The position numbers and the translations under genes are program-made. A DNA stretch of 48,529 bases from DATFPK01 sp035264885 (lineage in GTDB: Bacteria > Actinomycetota > Thermoleophilia > Solirubrobacterales > 70-9): assembly GCA_035264885.1 (NCBI GenBank), contig DATFPK010000120.1, positions 1 through 48,529 on the forward strand, written 5' to 3'. The notes beneath the pieces were generated by a model, which did no database searches, was not told the DNA's origin, and was given only the letters and a program-made list of their open reading frames with translations. Shown one piece after another: positions 41,091 to 48,529 of this stretch (the stretch's first letter is position 1; every line of letters begins with the position of its first letter).

Positions 41091-42344
41091 ATGCCCTCGA
41101 AGCGCCAGATCTGGGTCGGCGGCGTGCCGATCGGCGGCGGTGCCCCCGTCGCCGTTCAGACGATGACCAAGACCGAGACGGCGAACCTCACGGCGACCAT
41201 GGAACAGATCCGCACCGTCGCCGACGCCGGGGCGGATCTGGTCCGGGTCGCCGTGCCTCGCGACAAGGACGTCGAAGCGCTGCGGACGATCGTCCGCGAG
41301 TCGCCGATCCCGGTGATAGCCGACATCCACTTCAATCACACCCTCGCGCTCAAGGCGATCGACGCCGGCGCCCACTGCATCCGTCTCAACCCCGGCAACA
41401 TCGGCGGCCGGGACAAGGTCGCCGAGGTGGCCGAGCGGGCGACGGCCGCCGGTGTGCCGATGCGAATCGGCGTCAACTCCGGCTCCCTGCCGCGCCACCT
41501 GCATGCGCTCGAGGAGGAGAACCCGGTCGAGGCGCTGGTCGCCGCCGCGGTCGAGTTCGTCGAATTGATGGAGGGTCTGGACTTCGAGAACTTCAAGGTC
41601 TCGATCAAGTCGACGAACGTGCCCAACACGATCGCCGCGAACCGGATGCTGGCCGACCGGATCCCCTATCCGATCCACCTCGGCATCACCGAGGCCGGCA
41701 CGAAGTGGTCGGGCTCGCTCAAGTCGGCTGTCGGCCTCGGGACGCTGCTCGCCGACGGCGTGGGGGACACGATCCGGATCAGCCTCTCGACCTTCCACGC
41801 CGAAGAGGAGGTCAAGGTCGCCTGGGAGATCCTCAAGGCGCTGCAGCTGCGCGAGCGCGGTCCGGTTCTGATCGCCTGCCCGACCTGCGGCCGGCTCCAG
41901 TTCGACATGGACTCGGTGGTCGCCGAGATCGAGCAGCGGCTCGAGTCCTACGTCGAGCCGATCGAGGTCGCCGTGCTGGGCTGCGCGGTGAACGGGATCG
42001 GCGAGGCATCGCATGCCGACTTCGGGATCACCGGCGCGAAGAACGAGGGCCTGATCTTCGCCGGCGGCAAGCCGTTGCGGAAGGTGCCGCAGGCGGAGCT
42101 GGTCGATGCGCTGTTCGATGAGATCGACAAGTCACTCGACCGCGGGTCCGTCGAGGTCGACGAGGGCGACGCCCGCGAGGGCGCCGACTGGCTGGCCCGC
42201 ATCGAGGAGGAGAACGCCGGCGACCTCACGCCCGAGAAGATCGCCGCGATGGAGCACGCCGCCGCCGAGGCCGGCGAGTCCGACCGGGTGCTCCTCTCCG
42301 AGGACGAGTCGCCGACCGCCGGGCGCCGTTTCACCCGGGCCTAG
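41091..42344 (+). CDS. ispG: 4-hydroxy-3-methylbut-2-enyl diphosphate synthase IspG
   Basis: A 417-aa iron-sulfur enzyme of the MEP pathway. The N-terminal barrel has GGAPVAVQTMTKTETANL, VIADIHFNHTLAL and RLNPGNIGG. The [4Fe-4S] ligands are in IACPTCGRLQFD and VLGCAVNGIGEA. After about residue 345 there is an acidic extension of about 60 aa not needed for the core fold. It follows a leaderless-type -10. It is separated from dxr and rseP by an accessory block, although the three are often adjacent in other bacteria. Its stop overlaps the convergent gene's stop (CTAG, 42341-42344). Confidence 0.96.
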   Translation: MPSKRQIWVGGVPIGGGAPVAVQTMTKTETANLTATMEQIRTVADAGADLVRVAVPRDKDVEALRTIVRESPIPVIADIHFNHTLALKAIDAGAHCIRLNPGNIGGRDKVAEVAERATAAGVPMRIGVNSGSLPRHLHALEEENPVEALVAAAVEFVELMEGLDFENFKVSIKSTNVPNTIAANRMLADRIPYPIHLGITEAGTKWSGSLKSAVGLGTLLADGVGDTIRISLSTFHAEEEVKVAWEILKALQLRERGPVLIACPTCGRLQFDMDSVVAEIEQRLESYVEPIEVAVLGCAVNGIGEASHADFGITGAKNEGLIFAGGKPLRKVPQAELVDALFDEIDKSLDRGSVEVDEGDAREGADWLARIEEENAGDLTPEKIAAMEHAAAEAGESDRVLLSEDESPTAGRRFTRA

Positions 42345-43834
42345 CCACTCCCGCGGGCCGGGTCCTCGAATTCGTAGGCGCGCGTGAGGGCGCCCTCGAA
42401 GCGGGTGCCGGCGGCGTCGGTCCAGCGGACCTTCCAGAGCCGGCCGGACCGGTACGCGGATTCGAGCTCGTAGATGCCCGCCCCGTCGGTCTCGACGGTC
42501 TCGAGGGCGTGCTCGCGGCCGCCGTCGAGTACCCGCAGCTCGACCTCGGTCGCCTCGCGCGCCGGGCGGACGAGTCCCCAGATCTGGACCCTGTCGCCGT
42601 CACGGCGCACCACCAGCGGCAGGCGGAAGGCGTCGAGCGCGGGCTTGGGAGCTCCATCGTCGAACCGCAGCCCCGACTCGAAGCCGCCGTATTCGGTGCC
42701 GGGAACGCGGTCCGCCGGGTCGTCGAAGAGCAGGTACTGAGCGAAGCTGCGACTGCGGTTGTCGGCGTAGGCGAACAGCTCGGCGATCGAGAGGTAGGCC
42801 GCCTGCGCGGTCACCGGGACCCCCAGCAGGGGGTCGGGGAGGCTCTGGATCCCGTACTCGGTGATGAACACCGGCAGCTCGGGCTTGAGCTGACCCGCCC
42901 GTGCGCCCTCGTCGAGGACCCGCTCGAGGCCGCCAAGCGAGTCGATGGTCACGAAGTCCTCCGACGGCGGCGGGTCGAAGGGCGCCTGGCCGCTGACGCC
43001 GTACGGATGCGTCGCCCATCCGGCCGCAGCGATCCGGCCGGAGTCGCAGGCCGGCGAAGCTCGGGCCTCCGGCGAGAGGCAGAGGACTCCCTCCGCGAAC
43101 GGGATCGGGTCGACGGAGTCCGTGCTGCCCGTGGGCGCGGTCTCGCCGACCAGCAGGGGCGTTCCCGGATCGGCCAGAGTGACCGCGTCCTGCGCCGCGA
43201 GGTAAAGCTCGCGATAGAGGACCGGCGAGTAGGGCGCGCCGTCGCGGAGCTGGGGCTGGAGGAAGATCGAGAGGTTCGGCTCGTTCCAGACCGACCACAT
43301 GTCGGCTCCCGGCAGCCGGTCATCACCGCCGGGGCCGTCGGGGTCGAATTCGCCGCCGTAGCGGGTGGCGACGGCGGTGGCGAACTCACCGAACTCGCCG
43401 ACGTCCGGGTCCCGGACGCCCTTGGCCCCCCCGGACGCCCACCGCGGGCCCGGGCCCGAGATCGTGACCAGCAGCTTCAGGTTGCGCTCGGCGGCGGCGC
43501 GGGCGAAGCCGTCGTACTTGGCGAAGTCGTAGCCGGGCTCGAGGGGATCGGCGGGGTCGAAGCCGACCGGGCGCTCTCCCGGCACGGTCTCGCGCCAGAA
43601 GACGACCATGCGGACGGTGTCGACCCCCAGGCTCACCGTCTGGTCGAGCGCGGCGTCGCGGACCTGCGCGCTCTCGATCGCCACCGGCCCCGGCTCGAGG
43701 ATCACCGGCTTGCGACCCTCCGGCAGCCGGTCCGGCGCCCGGGCGACCCCGGGCCCCGAGTCCTCGGCGCCTCCACCGCAGGCCGCGGCCGCCACCGCGA
43801 CGGCGCAGACCGCGAGGACGAGCCGGCGCCTCAC
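42341..43834 (-). CDS. Lipoprotein glycoside-hydrolase-like protein, tandem copy 3
   Basis: A 497-aa protein. The start is GTG 43834, in a GTGA overlap with the upstream paralogue; it encodes MRRRLVLAVCAVAVAAAAC with a likely lipobox Cys19. The clan GH-A-like domain has LGVDTVRMVVFWRETVPGE, WNEPN with likely acid/base Glu185, LVGETAPTGS and ITEYGIQS with likely nucleophile Glu326. A beta-rich domain follows (about 400-497). Membrane anchoring sets it apart from its two soluble neighbours. Substrate is unknown; a cell-surface polysaccharide is inference. Confidence 0.82.
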   Translation of the reverse strand: MRRRLVLAVCAVAVAAAACGGGAEDSGPGVARAPDRLPEGRKPVILEPGPVAIESAQVRDAALDQTVSLGVDTVRMVVFWRETVPGERPVGFDPADPLEPGYDFAKYDGFARAAAERNLKLLVTISGPGPRWASGGAKGVRDPDVGEFGEFATAVATRYGGEFDPDGPGGDDRLPGADMWSVWNEPNLSIFLQPQLRDGAPYSPVLYRELYLAAQDAVTLADPGTPLLVGETAPTGSTDSVDPIPFAEGVLCLSPEARASPACDSGRIAAAGWATHPYGVSGQAPFDPPPSEDFVTIDSLGGLERVLDEGARAGQLKPELPVFITEYGIQSLPDPLLGVPVTAQAAYLSIAELFAYADNRSRSFAQYLLFDDPADRVPGTEYGGFESGLRFDDGAPKPALDAFRLPLVVRRDGDRVQIWGLVRPAREATEVELRVLDGGREHALETVETDGAGIYELESAYRSGRLWKVRWTDAAGTRFEGALTRAYEFEDPARGSG

Positions 43835-45294
43835 CGGTACCGGTAGGCGCGGATCCAGGGACCCGACTGGCCGCTCGAGACCGCGCGCCAGCGCCGGCCG
43901 GCGCGGAACGCGGAGCGGAACGAGAAGTAGCCGCGGCCGCTCGTCGTGACCGTCCGGAGCAGGCCGCTGCGCCCGCCGCCGCGAACGCGGATCTCGACCC
44001 GGCGGCTCCCCACCCCGGGCCTCAGGTGGCCCCAGACCAGCACACGCCGGCCGCGGCGCTGGACGGCGAGGATCAGCGGGAAGGCTCGGTAGGCGGGCTT
44101 GCGGCGGCCGCTGTGGAGGCGCAACCCGGTCGTGAACGGGAACTCGTAGCTGGGCGGGTCGTCGGCCATGAGGTACTGGCCGTAGGAGCCCACCGCGCGA
44201 TCGCGCCAGGCGATGTGCTCGGAGATCGCCAGGTACTCCGCCTGGCGCCTGAGGCTGACGCCGAAGCGCCGGTCGGGAACGCTCTGCACGCCGTACTCGG
44301 TGATGTAGACCGGCAGCCGCCGCCGCGTCGCGCCCGCTCGGGCGGCGCGCGCGAGAGCCCGCTCCAACCGGCCGAGCGTCGCCATGTTGACCAGACCCGG
44401 GTTCGAGGAGACGTGGAACGGCGCGACTCCCGGCGAGTAGGGGTGGTGCGCCCAGCCGCGGGCGTTCAGCGGCGCGCAGCGGCGACTGCGGTGAAAGCCG
44501 GAGTCGAGGCAGAACACGCCGCGGAGGAAGTCGACCGGATCGGTCGAGCGCCGGCCGCCGCTGGGGGCCGTCTCCGCGATCAGCAGCGGGTCGCGGTCGT
44601 GGCCCGAGCGGTCGAGGCCGGCCTGCGCGGCCAGGAACAGGCGCCGGTAGAGCCGGCCCGCGTAGGGGCGCCCGGACCTGTACTGGGGCTGGAGGAAGAT
44701 GTCCTGGTTCGGCTCGTTCCACGCCGACCAGTACCTGACCCGCGGCAGGGGCGGCGGAGGCTCCGTGCCGGGCGGGCAGATGGAGAGGACGCACCCACCG
44801 CCGCCGGGCCGGAAGGAGCCGCCGTAGCGCCGGCCGATCGCGGTCATCAGGCGCCGGTACTCGGCCGGCTCGGGCTGCTTCACGCTGCTCTTGCCGCCGG
44901 CGCTCGCCCAGTCCGGGATCGGCGAGCCAACCGAGAGGAGGACGCGGAGACCGCGGGCGTCGGCCTCGCGGATGAGATCGTCGATGCCGACCCAGAGGTT
45001 GCGGGGGTAGCCACCGGGGTCGGCGGCCGAGAATCCCGCCGGGCGCCCCGAGGCGCCAGGGCTGGGCACGAGGTTTCGCCAGACGAGCAGGACGCGCAGC
45101 GTGTCGACGCCCATCGAGGCGAGCTCGTGGATCCGGTTCCGTCGCTGAGCGTCGGTGACGTCCCCGAGGAGGTAGGAGGTGGCGTCGAAGATCGTCTCCT
45201 GGCGGCTGGACGCAGCGCTCGGCTCCGGTACCGCCGGCAGCGCCAGGAGAGTCGAGGCCAGGCACAGGCGGAGGACGGTGCGGCGGATGCGCAT
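43831..45294 (-). CDS. Secreted glycoside-hydrolase-like protein, tandem copy 2
   Basis: A 487-aa paralogue. The ATG at 45294 is chosen because it opens a typical signal peptide (MRIRRTVLRLCLASTLLALP, cleavage near SAASS); the frame is open further upstream but reads as Arg-rich shadow. Core motifs are RQETIFDATSYLL, MGVDTLRVLLVWRNLVPS, WNEPN with Glu194, LIAETAPSGG and ITEYGVQS with Glu333. YGQYLMADDPP and a C-terminal beta-rich domain complete the pattern. Four cysteines in the insert regions may form disulfides. It is second of three tandem copies. Confidence 0.82.
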   Translation of the reverse strand: MRIRRTVLRLCLASTLLALPAVPEPSAASSRQETIFDATSYLLGDVTDAQRRNRIHELASMGVDTLRVLLVWRNLVPSPGASGRPAGFSAADPGGYPRNLWVGIDDLIREADARGLRVLLSVGSPIPDWASAGGKSSVKQPEPAEYRRLMTAIGRRYGGSFRPGGGGCVLSICPPGTEPPPPLPRVRYWSAWNEPNQDIFLQPQYRSGRPYAGRLYRRLFLAAQAGLDRSGHDRDPLLIAETAPSGGRRSTDPVDFLRGVFCLDSGFHRSRRCAPLNARGWAHHPYSPGVAPFHVSSNPGLVNMATLGRLERALARAARAGATRRRLPVYITEYGVQSVPDRRFGVSLRRQAEYLAISEHIAWRDRAVGSYGQYLMADDPPSYEFPFTTGLRLHSGRRKPAYRAFPLILAVQRRGRRVLVWGHLRPGVGSRRVEIRVRGGGRSGLLRTVTTSGRGYFSFRSAFRAGRRWRAVSSGQSGPWIRAYRYR

Positions 45295-45335
45295 CGGTGG
45301 CAGAAACGTAGGGCCGGGGACGAAGTTTCGGCGCC

Positions 45336-46775
45336 TCAGTCGAAGCGGTAGCTGCGGATCCACGAGCCCTGGACGACCCGTCCCCCCGGCAGCTCGGCGC
45401 GGGCCCGCCACCGGGTGGCGCGGCGCGCGGGAGCGCTGAACTGGAAGTAGCCGTCGGCGTCGGTGGTGGCCCGGCGCACCAGCCGTCCCCCGCTCGCCTT
45501 GACCTGGACGACGCGGCTTCCCTCGCCGGGCCGGACGTGGCCCCAGAACCGCAGCGGCCCGCTCTGGGGCTCCCGGACCACCAGGGTCATCGCAAAGGCC
45601 GAGTAGGCCGGCTTGCGGCGGCCGTCGAGGAAGCGCAGGCCCGTCTGGAAGGAGTACTCGAACTCGTTCGCGTCATCGCGCATGAGGTACTGGCCGAAGG
45701 ACCGGACCCGGGGGTTGCGCCACAGCGAATACTCGGCGAGGCCCAGGTACTCGGCCTGGCGGGCGAGGGGGACTCCGTAGCGGCGGTCCGGCCTCGACTC
45801 GACCCCGTACTCGGTCACGTAGACCGGGAGGGACGGAGCGGGCGCGGACCTGGGGCCCGGCTTGCCGAGCCCCCCGAGCGCCGGAATCGAAAGCAGTCGC
45901 CGCGAGGAGGGCGTCAGCGGGGTGCCGTTGGGGTCGTAGGGGTGGTGCGCCCACCCGGCGGCGCCGACCGGCCCCCGGGCCAGCACCTGGCGCATGAAGT
46001 CGAGCGGCGGGGTGCCCTTGTGCCCGCCGCTGGGGGCGGTCTCGCCGACCAGAACGGGGTCGTCGCCATGACCCGAGACGCGCAGTCCGGCCATGCCGGC
46101 CCGGAACAGGTTGCGGTAGGCCGCGCCGGAGACGGTGAGGCCGCGACGCCGCTGGGGCCGGAGGAAGAGGTCGAGGTTCGGCTCATTCCACATCGACCAG
46201 AACGACACGCGGGGGAGGGGCGGGAAGATGAAAGGGAACTTCACGCAATCCACGGTGTCCAACGGCGGGGGCAGCGGCTGGATGCACGGGACCCCGCCGA
46301 AACTGCCGTCGTAGCGGCGGCCGAGGCCAGTCAGAAGCTGGCGGAACTCGATCGGCTTCGGCGACGCCACGGAGCTCCGCCCGGAGGCGCTTGCCCAGTC
46401 GGGCGTGGGGGAGGAGGGCGAGAGCAGCAGCTTCATGCCGCGCTCCTCGGTTCCGCGCACCACGTGGTCGAGGGCCTGGATGACGCCGCCGTGATAGGCG
46501 GCCGGATCGGTCGGGTCGAAGCTCTCCGGGCGACGGGGGCTGTTCGAGCCCGGCACGAGGCCGCGCCAGGGGACGACGACCCGGACCGTGTCCACGCCCA
46601 GCGCCCGGAGGTCGTCGAGGGTTGCGTCGCGCGCCTCGGCGGTGGGGGCGAGGAGCAGGTCGTTGGTCGCGTCGAAGATCGTCTCCTGGGTCCGCGAGCC
46701 CGCAGCCGGGGAGGCCGCCACCAGCGCCCCGAAGAGCGCGAGGGCTATCGTCGCCGATGTCTGCCTGAGGTTCAT
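45336..46775 (-). CDS. Secreted glycoside-hydrolase-like protein, tandem copy 1
   Basis: A 479-aa paralogue with a signal peptide (MNLRQTSATIALALFGALVA, cleavage near PAAGS). It shares RTQETIFDAT, LGVDTVRVVVPWRGLVPG, WNEPN with Glu198, LVGETAPSGG, VTEYGVES with Glu322 and FGQYLMRDD with the other copies. These motifs fit a retaining clan GH-A hydrolase; the exact CAZy family cannot be set by eye. It heads the minus-strand cluster. A 13-bp palindrome lies 11 nt before its ATG and it is divergent from proS. Confidence 0.83.
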   Translation of the reverse strand: MNLRQTSATIALALFGALVAASPAAGSRTQETIFDATNDLLLAPTAEARDATLDDLRALGVDTVRVVVPWRGLVPGSNSPRRPESFDPTDPAAYHGGVIQALDHVVRGTEERGMKLLLSPSSPTPDWASASGRSSVASPKPIEFRQLLTGLGRRYDGSFGGVPCIQPLPPPLDTVDCVKFPFIFPPLPRVSFWSMWNEPNLDLFLRPQRRRGLTVSGAAYRNLFRAGMAGLRVSGHGDDPVLVGETAPSGGHKGTPPLDFMRQVLARGPVGAAGWAHHPYDPNGTPLTPSSRRLLSIPALGGLGKPGPRSAPAPSLPVYVTEYGVESRPDRRYGVPLARQAEYLGLAEYSLWRNPRVRSFGQYLMRDDANEFEYSFQTGLRFLDGRRKPAYSAFAMTLVVREPQSGPLRFWGHVRPGEGSRVVQVKASGGRLVRRATTDADGYFQFSAPARRATRWRARAELPGGRVVQGSWIRSYRFD

Positions 46776-46786
46776 GGGTGCTTGTT

Positions 46787-46799
46787 TTCGGCTGCCGAA
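46787..46799. promoter_or_regulatory. Palindrome upstream of the hydrolase cluster
   Basis: TTCGGC-T-GCCGAA, perfect 6-bp arms around one base, 11 nt before the first hydrolase start codon and in the 88-bp gap shared with proS. It could be an operator for a dimeric regulator or a small hairpin; there is no regulator gene beside it. Confidence 0.35.
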
Positions 46800-46849
46800 G
46801 GGCGCCGCGGAGGGGAAAGCTGCGGCAACCCGCGCCGCTCGGGGCGAGC

Positions 46850-46855
46850 TAGTTT
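46850..46855 (+). promoter_or_regulatory. -10 element (TAGTTT) of proS
   Basis: TAGTTT ends 8 nt before the proS ATG with no Shine-Dalgarno in between, fitting the leaderless pattern. Confidence 0.45.
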
Positions 46856-46863
46856 ACGGCGCC

Positions 46864-48529
46864 ATGTCCCGCGTGTCCGAGATGTTCTGGCCGACGGTCA
46901 AGGAGCCCCCTGCGGACTCCGAGGCGATCTCGCACAAGCTGATGGTCCGGGCCGGCCTGATCCGCCAGCTCGGGGCCGGCCTCTGGACGTTCCTGCCCGC
47001 CGGCTGGCGCGCCCACCGCCGGGTCGAGGCCGTGATCCGCTCCGAGATGGACGCGATCGGCGCCCAGGAGATGCTGATGCCGGTCCTTCAGCCGTCGGAG
47101 CCGTGGCGGAAGACCGGCCGCTACGACATCGACGAGCTGTTCAAGCTCGAGGACCGCAAGGGCTCGCCCCTCGTTCTCGCGATGACCCACGAGGAGTGCC
47201 TGACCTACCACGTCGCCCGTGAGGTTCGCTCCTATCGCGACCTGCCGAAGATCCTGTACCAGATCCAGGTCAAGGAGCGCGACGAGCCGCGTCCGCGGGC
47301 GGGTGTCCTGCGCACGCGCGAGTTCCGGATGAAGGACGCCTATTCGTTCGACCGCGACGAGGAGGGCCTTCAGCGCAGCTACGACAAGCACATCGAGGCC
47401 TACGACAGGATCTTCGACCGCTGCGGGCTCGAATGGTTCCGGGTCGAGTCCGACGTCGGGATGATGGGCGGCTCCGGAGCCCACGAGTACATGGCGCCGT
47501 GCCCGGCCGGAGAGAACGAGATGGCGCTCGCCCCCGGCTACGCCGCGAACGTCGAGGTCGCCTCGGCCGATCCGCAGCCGGTCGAGCTGCCCGAGTCCCT
47601 GGAGGCGCCGGAGCTCGTGCCGACGCCCGGGCTGACGACCGTCGAGGAGGTCGCCGGGGCGCTCGCGGCTCCGCCCGCGGCTCTGCTCAAGGCGATGCCG
47701 GTCGTCGCCGAGGACCGGGGGTTCCTGGTCGTCCTGGTCCGCGGTGATCATCGCCTCAACGAGATCAAGCTCCGCAACGCGCTCGGTCAGGGCTTCCGCC
47801 CCGCCCAGGCCGAGGAGATCGAGCAGCGGCTCGGCCCCGTCGGCTTCGTCGGGCCAGTCGGGGCCGGCGTGCCCGTGATCAAGGACGCGGCGATCGCCGG
47901 CGATTCGTTCGTCGCCGGGGCGAACGAGGCCGACGCGCACCTGCGCGGGGTGCGGCCCGGCCGCGACTTCGAGTTCGAGGAGATGGACGTGCGCTCGGTG
48001 GAGGCAGGGGACACCGCGCCCGGGGGCGGGACGATCGAGGTCGTGCCGGCGATCGAGGTCGGCAACATCTTCAAGCTCGGCACCCGGTACTCCGTGCCGC
48101 TGGGCGCGACCTACCTCGACGAGGAGGGACGGGAGCAGCCGATCGTGATGGGGAGCTACGGGATCGGGCCCGCCCGGATCGTCGCCGCGGCGATCGAGCA
48201 GGGGGCCGACGAGAAGGGGATCGTCTGGCCGCGCGCCCTGGCGCCCTGGGACCTGCACCTCGTCTCACTCGCCAAGCAGGGCGAGGAGGAGCGCGCGGTC
48301 GCCGACCGTCTCCACGAGGAGCTGACCGAGGCGGGGGCCGACGTGATCTACGACGACCGCGACGCCGGGGCGGGGGAGAAGTTGACCGACGCCGAGCTGC
48401 TGGGCTGCCCGCTGCGGGTGGTGGTCGGCAGGCGCGGGCTGGCCGAAGGCGTCGTCGAAGCCCAGGAGCGGGCCAGCGGGGAGGACCATCGCCTCGCCGC
48501 CGACGAGGCCGCGACCGAGGCGCGGCGGA
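46864..48529 (+). CDS. proS: Prolyl-tRNA synthetase, bacterial type (3' end missing)
   Basis: 555 complete codons are present and the frame is open at the right edge; the family is about 570 aa, so only a few codons are likely missing. The class II core shows VRAGLIRQLGAGLWTFLPAGWR, MTHEECLTYHVAREV and RTREFRMKDAYSF. GSGAHEYMAP leads into the inserted editing domain (YbaK/INS-like, about 250-385, with VEEVAGALAAPPAALLKAM and VRGDHRLNEIKLRNALG). VIEVG-type motif 3 residues follow (VPAIEVGNIFKLGTRYS, MGSYGIGPARIVAAAIEQ), then the anticodon-binding domain. The editing insert marks the bacterial type. Confidence 0.96.
   Translation, partial: MSRVSEMFWPTVKEPPADSEAISHKLMVRAGLIRQLGAGLWTFLPAGWRAHRRVEAVIRSEMDAIGAQEMLMPVLQPSEPWRKTGRYDIDELFKLEDRKGSPLVLAMTHEECLTYHVAREVRSYRDLPKILYQIQVKERDEPRPRAGVLRTREFRMKDAYSFDRDEEGLQRSYDKHIEAYDRIFDRCGLEWFRVESDVGMMGGSGAHEYMAPCPAGENEMALAPGYAANVEVASADPQPVELPESLEAPELVPTPGLTTVEEVAGALAAPPAALLKAMPVVAEDRGFLVVLVRGDHRLNEIKLRNALGQGFRPAQAEEIEQRLGPVGFVGPVGAGVPVIKDAAIAGDSFVAGANEADAHLRGVRPGRDFEFEEMDVRSVEAGDTAPGGGTIEVVPAIEVGNIFKLGTRYSVPLGATYLDEEGREQPIVMGSYGIGPARIVAAAIEQGADEKGIVWPRALAPWDLHLVSLAKQGEEERAVADRLHEELTEAGADVIYDDRDAGAGEKLTDAELLGCPLRVVVGRRGLAEGVVEAQERASGEDHRLAADEAATEARR

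Noticed and set aside
42341..45265. One 974-codon minus-strand frame covering two hydrolase genes
   Set aside because: The region opposite 43835-45265 in this frame is a shadow of the second paralogue. The real gene begins at GTG 43834 with a lipoprotein signal.
1..48529. tRNA, rRNA, CRISPR, insertion sequences, prophage and attachment sites
   Set aside because: I looked for T-loop-like GGTTCRA contexts, repeat-spacer patterns, transposase or integrase motifs and terminal inverted repeats and saw none. The search was by eye, so small elements may be missed.

Overview
The window is about 48.5 kb of very GC-rich, gene-dense bacterial DNA with no RNA genes, insertion sequences, phage genes or CRISPR arrays that I can see. 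Gene content fits a deep-branching high-GC actinobacterium, most likely class Thermoleophilia (for example Solirubrobacterales). The pointers are SepF, an actinobacterial-type LexA box, an ImuB/DUF6504/DnaE2 cluster, the short HisG plus HisZ pair, a MurA with Asp in place of the catalytic Cys, and a secreted protein with an Ig-like domain of the kind I associate with this class. The taxonomic placement is inference.

Layout. (1) 1-5144, minus strand: an SOS mutagenesis operon (imuB-like, a DUF6504 gene, dnaE2) with a LexA box touching the imuB start codon, then a left-edge gene of unknown function with its own LexA box. (2) 5224-9179: a lipoprotein, a decarboxylating-dehydrogenase homologue, a small zinc-ribbon protein, and a coupled pair of an alpha/beta hydrolase and an HD-domain protein. 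(3) 9267-17922: murA followed by hisZ-hisG-hisD-hisB-hisH-hisA, a secreted glycoside-hydrolase-like gene, then hisF. (4) 17919-24737: a membrane-anchored PQQ-type beta-propeller gene, a CCA-adding-type nucleotidyltransferase, and the downstream part of a division cluster without ftsZ (pgeF, yggS-type, sepF, proC, yggT-type, lspA, a RluD-type synthase). (5) 24742-34123: a carboxyltransferase facing away from the conserved rpsB-tsf-pyrH-frr-uppS-cdsA block, two small genes, dxr and rseP. (6) 34158-41053: an accessory block of an acyl-CoA ligase, a molybdopterin oxidoreductase, an AAC(3)-fold protein, an alpha/alpha-toroid protein and a secreted lamin-tail/Ig protein. (7) 41091-48529: ispG, three tandem secreted glycoside-hydrolase-like genes, and proS running off the right edge.

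Genes within operons are packed tightly, with ATGA, GTGA, TTGA, TGATG and TAGTG junctions implying translational coupling. Three of the six convergent gene pairs end on one shared CTAG. Many operon-head genes have no Shine-Dalgarno sequence but carry TANNNT 6-10 nt before the ATG, which points to widespread leaderless transcription.

Core functions are histidine synthesis, peptidoglycan precursor and undecaprenyl carrier synthesis (murA, uppS, and dxr and ispG of the MEP pathway), phospholipid synthesis, lipoprotein and membrane-protein processing (lspA, rseP), division and translation. The least explained parts are the left-edge SOS gene, the coupled molybdoenzyme/AAC(3)/toroid trio, the four-member secreted hydrolase family, and a structured element inside the 3' end of hisH. 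No gap between genes exceeds 300 bases.
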